9,049 bases of DNA, taken from contig JAEYQF010000372.1 of NCBI GenBank assembly GCA_023410155.1, positions 1-9,049 on the forward strand, given 5' to 3'. Below the pieces are notes generated by a model, which saw nothing but the letters and a program-made list of their open reading frames with translations, did no database searches and had not been told where the DNA came from. Positions 6,459 through 9,049 of this stretch are shown in pieces (position 1 is the stretch's first letter; every line of letters starts with the position of its first letter). The stretch comes from Verrucomicrobiota bacterium. Lineage in GTDB: Bacteria > Verrucomicrobiota > Verrucomicrobiia > Opitutales > Opitutaceae. A program made the translations under genes and the position numbers.

Positions 6459-7352
6459 TTACTCTTCCTCGGCCTCTTCCTCGACGTCGTCCTTCAGGCG
6501 AATGACGGCGCCACGGTCGATGCCGCTGTCTTCTTCGATAACCGCTTGGGAATTCTGGGGCGTGACGCGGCTGATCTTCACCGTGCCAACGTAGACCTCT
6601 TCGCGGGTCACTTCGCCGGTGTCGGGATCTTCAAGCTCGTCACCATAGATAAACGCCTCCCAGACCTGGCCAATCTTCACGCCAGACTGGTCATTGCGGT
6701 TGATCGTGACGGTCTTGTCGCGCTTGCCGATGATGCGCGCCGGATAGATGGCATCGGCGGCACGGCTGGCGATCTTCTGCGCCATCTCACGGGTGGCTTG
6801 GTTCAAGAGATCATCGCTCGCCTCGCCGCGTTTCTCGATTTGGCTGGCGGAGCGATTCTCGGCCTCGCGCTTGGTCACCATGAAATTCGTGCTCGCGATC
6901 GCGCGCTGCGTGGCGACTTCAGTGATCTTGGCCACGGCGGAGAGCTCGATCGTGCGGGCGCTGACCGTTTTGCCGAGGGAGGCGAGCTTGCGGGTGTCCA
7001 CGCGGTCGTTGAACGAATCGACACGGATCGTGAGCAGATAGTCGACTTGGTTGAAGCTGAACGCACTGCCCGTGGCGGCCGCCTCGGTCGCGAGGGCGTC
7101 GGCATCGGAGCGCTCGAGCACATCGAAGCGGCGCGTGTTAAGCACGCGGTCATACACTTGCGAGTCGAGCGCCTGCAGCACGCTGTCGAGGGACAGGGCG
7201 ACGCCCTGCTTCGCCATGCGGGCTTTCAAGGCGTCGGTCGCCGCAATCTTCGTGATGGCAATCTTCTTCTTGCCAGGGGCGTCCTGCGCCACAGCGGCGG
7301 CCGAGAGGCCGACCAGCGCAAGGGCGAGGGCGATAAAGCGAAACGTTTTCAT
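6459..7352 (-). CDS. Secreted CsgG-like protein with FlgT-C-like C-terminal domain
   Basis: A 297-residue predicted periplasmic protein. The signal peptide MKTFRFIALALALVGLSAAA with AVA before Gln23 suits signal peptidase I; there is no lipobox cysteine. Residues 30-200 resemble the CsgG/LpoB-type alpha-beta fold: a first strand IAITKI, a helix ending ALDSQVYDRVLNTRRFDVLERSDADAL-like (61-87), VDYLLTIRVDSF (103-114), and a long helix DLLNQATREMAQKIASRAAD (181-200). Residues 203-288 form a beta domain with the layout of FlgT C-terminal/SH3-like domains: ARIIGKRDKTVTIN, GVKIGQVWEAF, a DPDTGEV turn at 242-248, YVGTVKISRV, then a final GAVIRL strand. The tail is a run of acidic residues (DDVEEEAEEE). 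Such proteins are usually annotated CsgG-like; no pore role is implied by the sequence. It is separated from the PEGA gene by 43 nt. Confidence 0.75.
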   Translation of the reverse strand: MKTFRFIALALALVGLSAAAVAQDAPGKKKIAITKIAATDALKARMAKQGVALSLDSVLQALDSQVYDRVLNTRRFDVLERSDADALATEAAATGSAFSFNQVDYLLTIRVDSFNDRVDTRKLASLGKTVSARTIELSAVAKITEVATQRAIASTNFMVTKREAENRSASQIEKRGEASDDLLNQATREMAQKIASRAADAIYPARIIGKRDKTVTINRNDQSGVKIGQVWEAFIYGDELEDPDTGEVTREEVYVGTVKISRVTPQNSQAVIEEDSGIDRGAVIRLKDDVEEEAEEE

Positions 7353-7395
7353 AGGGAGACGTGGGTAAGACGGTGAATCGGTCGCGGAGGTAAAC

Positions 7396-8505
7396 TCAGT
7401 CGAAGATCGACTGGTTCTTGATGGTGATACCCTCGGTGGTGTTCACCTTGAAGCCGCTCTGCTCGAGCATCTTCGCCTGGCCTTCGAGCACCTTGACCTC
7501 ACCGTCGGTGAGCTTCGCGCCGTTCTTCAGGTCATTGATGAAGGCCGTGGCGTCCTTCCAACGGTCATAAGCGGCGGCGTTCATGCGCATCGGGGCGCTG
7601 AGGCGCAGTCCATTGGTGAAGTTGACCGTGCGTTCGTAGGGTTCGAAGCCTTCACGCGTGACGCGGATCTTGCTCAGGCCTGGTTTGACCTGGAACTCGC
7701 CCGGCGCGGTGCCGATCGCAATGCCGTCGACCTCGACCGTAGCGGAGAGCGCGGAGACCTTATATTTGCTTTCAGAAATGCTGACGGTGTTTTCCGCGTC
7801 GATGCGCACGTCGGGGATCATGACGTCGGCCAGCTCGGTGCCGATCGTCACGGTGACAAGATTCTGACCCGCCGCAGGAGCGACCAGGCGCCCGCGCGCG
7901 ATACGCGTCTTGAGGCTGGCCGCGACTTTTTGCGCGGCTTGCTCCAACAACTCGTCGAGGATGCCGCTGTTGTCGCTCTCGCCCGCAGTCGCGCTGGATT
8001 GCACCGTGCGCGAGGCTTTCACGGTGTCAGCGGTGAGACTCGCGCCGCTGACGCCATCGAGGATCTTGTAGCTCACGCGGACGGTCTTCTCGTCGTTGGT
8101 GGTCTTCACGCCGTAGGCGTTCACGGTGTTCTTAACCGAACTGAAGCTGGTCAGCGTGACTTGGAGGAGAAAGTCCGCGCCCAAGGTCTGAGCCAGCCGC
8201 ACCGCTGACGTGCTTTGCGAGAGTTGCTGGTCGAGCTCGTTGGCCGCGGCCTTCGGATCGAGGCCGCCGACTGCATTGAGGGCGGTTTCACGACTGATAA
8301 CCGAAAGTCCCTGGTCGGTGATGCCGGCGGTGACGTAGTCCTCAAGCGCGGCAATCTTATCGTCGTAGGCCGAGCCGGCGCGATTGGAGACAAAGATCGC
8401 CGCCTTGTAATCGGCAGCAGGAGCTTGGGCGAAGATTTGCCCGGTAAACGAGACACCCCAAGCGCCAGCGATTAGCGCGAGGGAGCGAAAGAAACGAGTG
8501 TTCAT
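7396..8505 (-). CDS. Secreted PEGA-domain protein with CsgG-like N-terminal domain
   Basis: A 369-residue predicted secreted protein, first gene of the operon. The signal peptide ends near IFAQA (cleavage about 26-28) and has no lipobox. Residues 33-210 resemble the LpoB/CsgG alpha-beta fold: AAIFVSNRA strand, helix, GLSVISRETAL, then RLAQTLGADFLLQVTLTSF (103-121), strands around 139-163, and a helix LLEQAAQKVAASLKTRIARG (186-205). Residues 215-250 are strand-rich. Residues 253-306 are a PEGA domain (ATVEVDGIAIGTAPGEF, then KPGLSKIRVTREGFEPYER), a surface beta domain named for its Pro-Glu-Gly-Ala-like motif and often found in envelope proteins. Residues 311-360 are a helical tail. The N-terminal half and that of the next gene share the same order of strands and helices, so the pair may descend from one duplication. 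Binding partner unknown. Confidence 0.77.
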   Translation of the reverse strand: MNTRFFRSLALIAGAWGVSFTGQIFAQAPAADYKAAIFVSNRAGSAYDDKIAALEDYVTAGITDQGLSVISRETALNAVGGLDPKAAANELDQQLSQSTSAVRLAQTLGADFLLQVTLTSFSSVKNTVNAYGVKTTNDEKTVRVSYKILDGVSGASLTADTVKASRTVQSSATAGESDNSGILDELLEQAAQKVAASLKTRIARGRLVAPAAGQNLVTVTIGTELADVMIPDVRIDAENTVSISESKYKVSALSATVEVDGIAIGTAPGEFQVKPGLSKIRVTREGFEPYERTVNFTNGLRLSAPMRMNAAAYDRWKDATAFINDLKNGAKLTDGEVKVLEGQAKMLEQSGFKVNTTEGITIKNQSIFD

Positions 8506-8826
8506 GGGGAAAGAAAGGGTGGGTGCGCGACGGCCTGTGGCTTACGCGGCAAGGGCGGAGGACGCACCCCAAGGCGATCGACGAGTCGGAATTCGGACTG
8601 AACTCAAAGTGCCGGGCATGCGAACGGTGGGCGTTTAGCGTCGGAATGGACCCGGTGATGTCAAGGGGCATTCCCCTACGTGCCGGACGACCCGCCCTCC
8701 TATTACCGCCCCTTTACGAAGCCGGCGGGGCGCAGAAACCGGGCGTCTATCCTCGTCTGCTCTTCGCGCGCGGCGCCGGGCGAGAGCTTGCGGACCCGGG
8801 CTCAGTGAACAGGATCAGCGCGCCCC
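8506..8826. promoter_or_regulatory. Divergent intergenic region between the LpoB operon and glpK
   Basis: This 321-bp spacer must hold promoters in both directions, because the operon and glpK point away from each other. I could not assign a convincing sigma-70 -35/-10 pair on either strand. Structures seen are GGGTGCG at 8521-8527 with its complement CGCACCC at 8563-8569, which would sit in the operon leader, and a 6-bp hairpin CGCCCC/GGGGCG at 8707-8732. No small gene was recognised. An AGGA about 14 nt before the glpK ATG is the nearest thing to a ribosome binding site. Confidence 0.5.
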
Positions 8827-9049
8827 ATGAGTCGGAAATTCATCCTCGCACTCGATCAAGGCACCACGTCGTCGCGTGCGATCGTCTTTGATCGCCGCGG
8901 ACGTGCAGGCGGGATGGCGCAACAGGAGTTTGCCCAATCTTTTCCCTCGCCCGGATGGGTCGAGCACGACCCGCGGGAAATTTGGGAAACCACCCGCCGC
9001 ACCGCGCTGGGCGCGGTCGCCGAGGCCAACATCACGGGCCGCGATCTGG
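8827..9049 (+). CDS. glpK: Glycerol kinase, N-terminal fragment cut by the window edge
   Basis: The first 74 residues of an FGGY-family kinase that phosphorylates glycerol with ATP to sn-glycerol 3-phosphate in the cytoplasm. FILALDQGTTSSRAIVFD (5-22) is the family's phosphate-binding start, with Asp10 and Thr13-Ser16. PGWVEHDPREIW (42-53) carries the glycerol-kinase-specific stretch including Glu46, His47 and Asp48. The DQGTTSSR and VEHDP wording favours glycerol kinase over xylulokinase or other FGGY sugar kinases. The ATG at 8827 gives the usual short N-terminus. About 420 more residues would lie beyond 9049. No facilitator or dehydrogenase gene is visible on this side. Confidence 0.95.
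   Translation, partial: MSRKFILALDQGTTSSRAIVFDRRGRAGGMAQQEFAQSFPSPGWVEHDPREIWETTRRTALGAVAEANITGRDL

Noticed and set aside
6438..7376. A 312-codon plus-strand frame opposite the CsgG-like gene
   Set aside because: It is an antisense shadow almost exactly the length of the real gene; the minus-strand product has a signal peptide and recognisable fold pattern.
6459..8505. A curli secretion locus
   Set aside because: CsgG-like folds are present, but neither protein is a lipoprotein and no curlin repeats, CsgE/F-like accessory or nucleator is seen in the window.

Overview
The window is a GC-rich stretch of bacterial chromosome from a diderm (Gram-negative type) organism. Six of its nine genes encode secreted or outer-membrane-lipoprotein-like products. 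No RNA genes, insertion sequences, CRISPR arrays or phage genes were seen. Almost none of the starts has a Shine-Dalgarno motif. Gene content and codon style look to me like Verrucomicrobiota of the Opitutus type, but that is an impression from reading, not a search result; a GC-rich proteobacterium cannot be excluded.

Layout. Positions 153-1478 (-) hold a NorM-like MATE efflux transporter. It diverges from an EamA/DMT-type 10-helix transporter at 1621-2541 (+) across a short spacer with a 16-bp perfect palindrome. The DMT gene converges, with only 14 nt between stop codons, on a small YcfL-like lipoprotein gene at 2556-2984 (-). That gene diverges from a glycine-zipper envelope protein at 3142-3471 (+), which has eight glycines spaced exactly every four residues. 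A gene-free stretch of 288 bp ends in a clear intrinsic terminator for the next unit.

The core is a five-gene minus-strand operon read from 8505 down to 3760. In order of transcription it encodes: a secreted CsgG-like protein with a PEGA domain; a secreted CsgG-like protein with a FlgT-C-like C-terminal domain and an acidic tail; a large COG3014-family lipoprotein; a YcfL (DUF1425) lipoprotein; and an LpoB-like lipoprotein. The last three genes are spaced 2 and 12 nt apart, and the operon ends at the terminator at 3701-3726. As far as I know, LpoB, YcfL and COG3014 genes also neighbour each other in gammaproteobacteria. Here they are joined by two CsgG-fold proteins, and a second YcfL-like paralogue sits about 0.8 kb downstream. 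The likely product is a periplasmic/outer-membrane assembly whose exact role is unknown: peptidoglycan synthase control, a secretion or scaffold complex, or both.

The right edge (8827-9049, +) is the start of glycerol kinase glpK, transcribed away from the operon across a 321-bp intergenic region.
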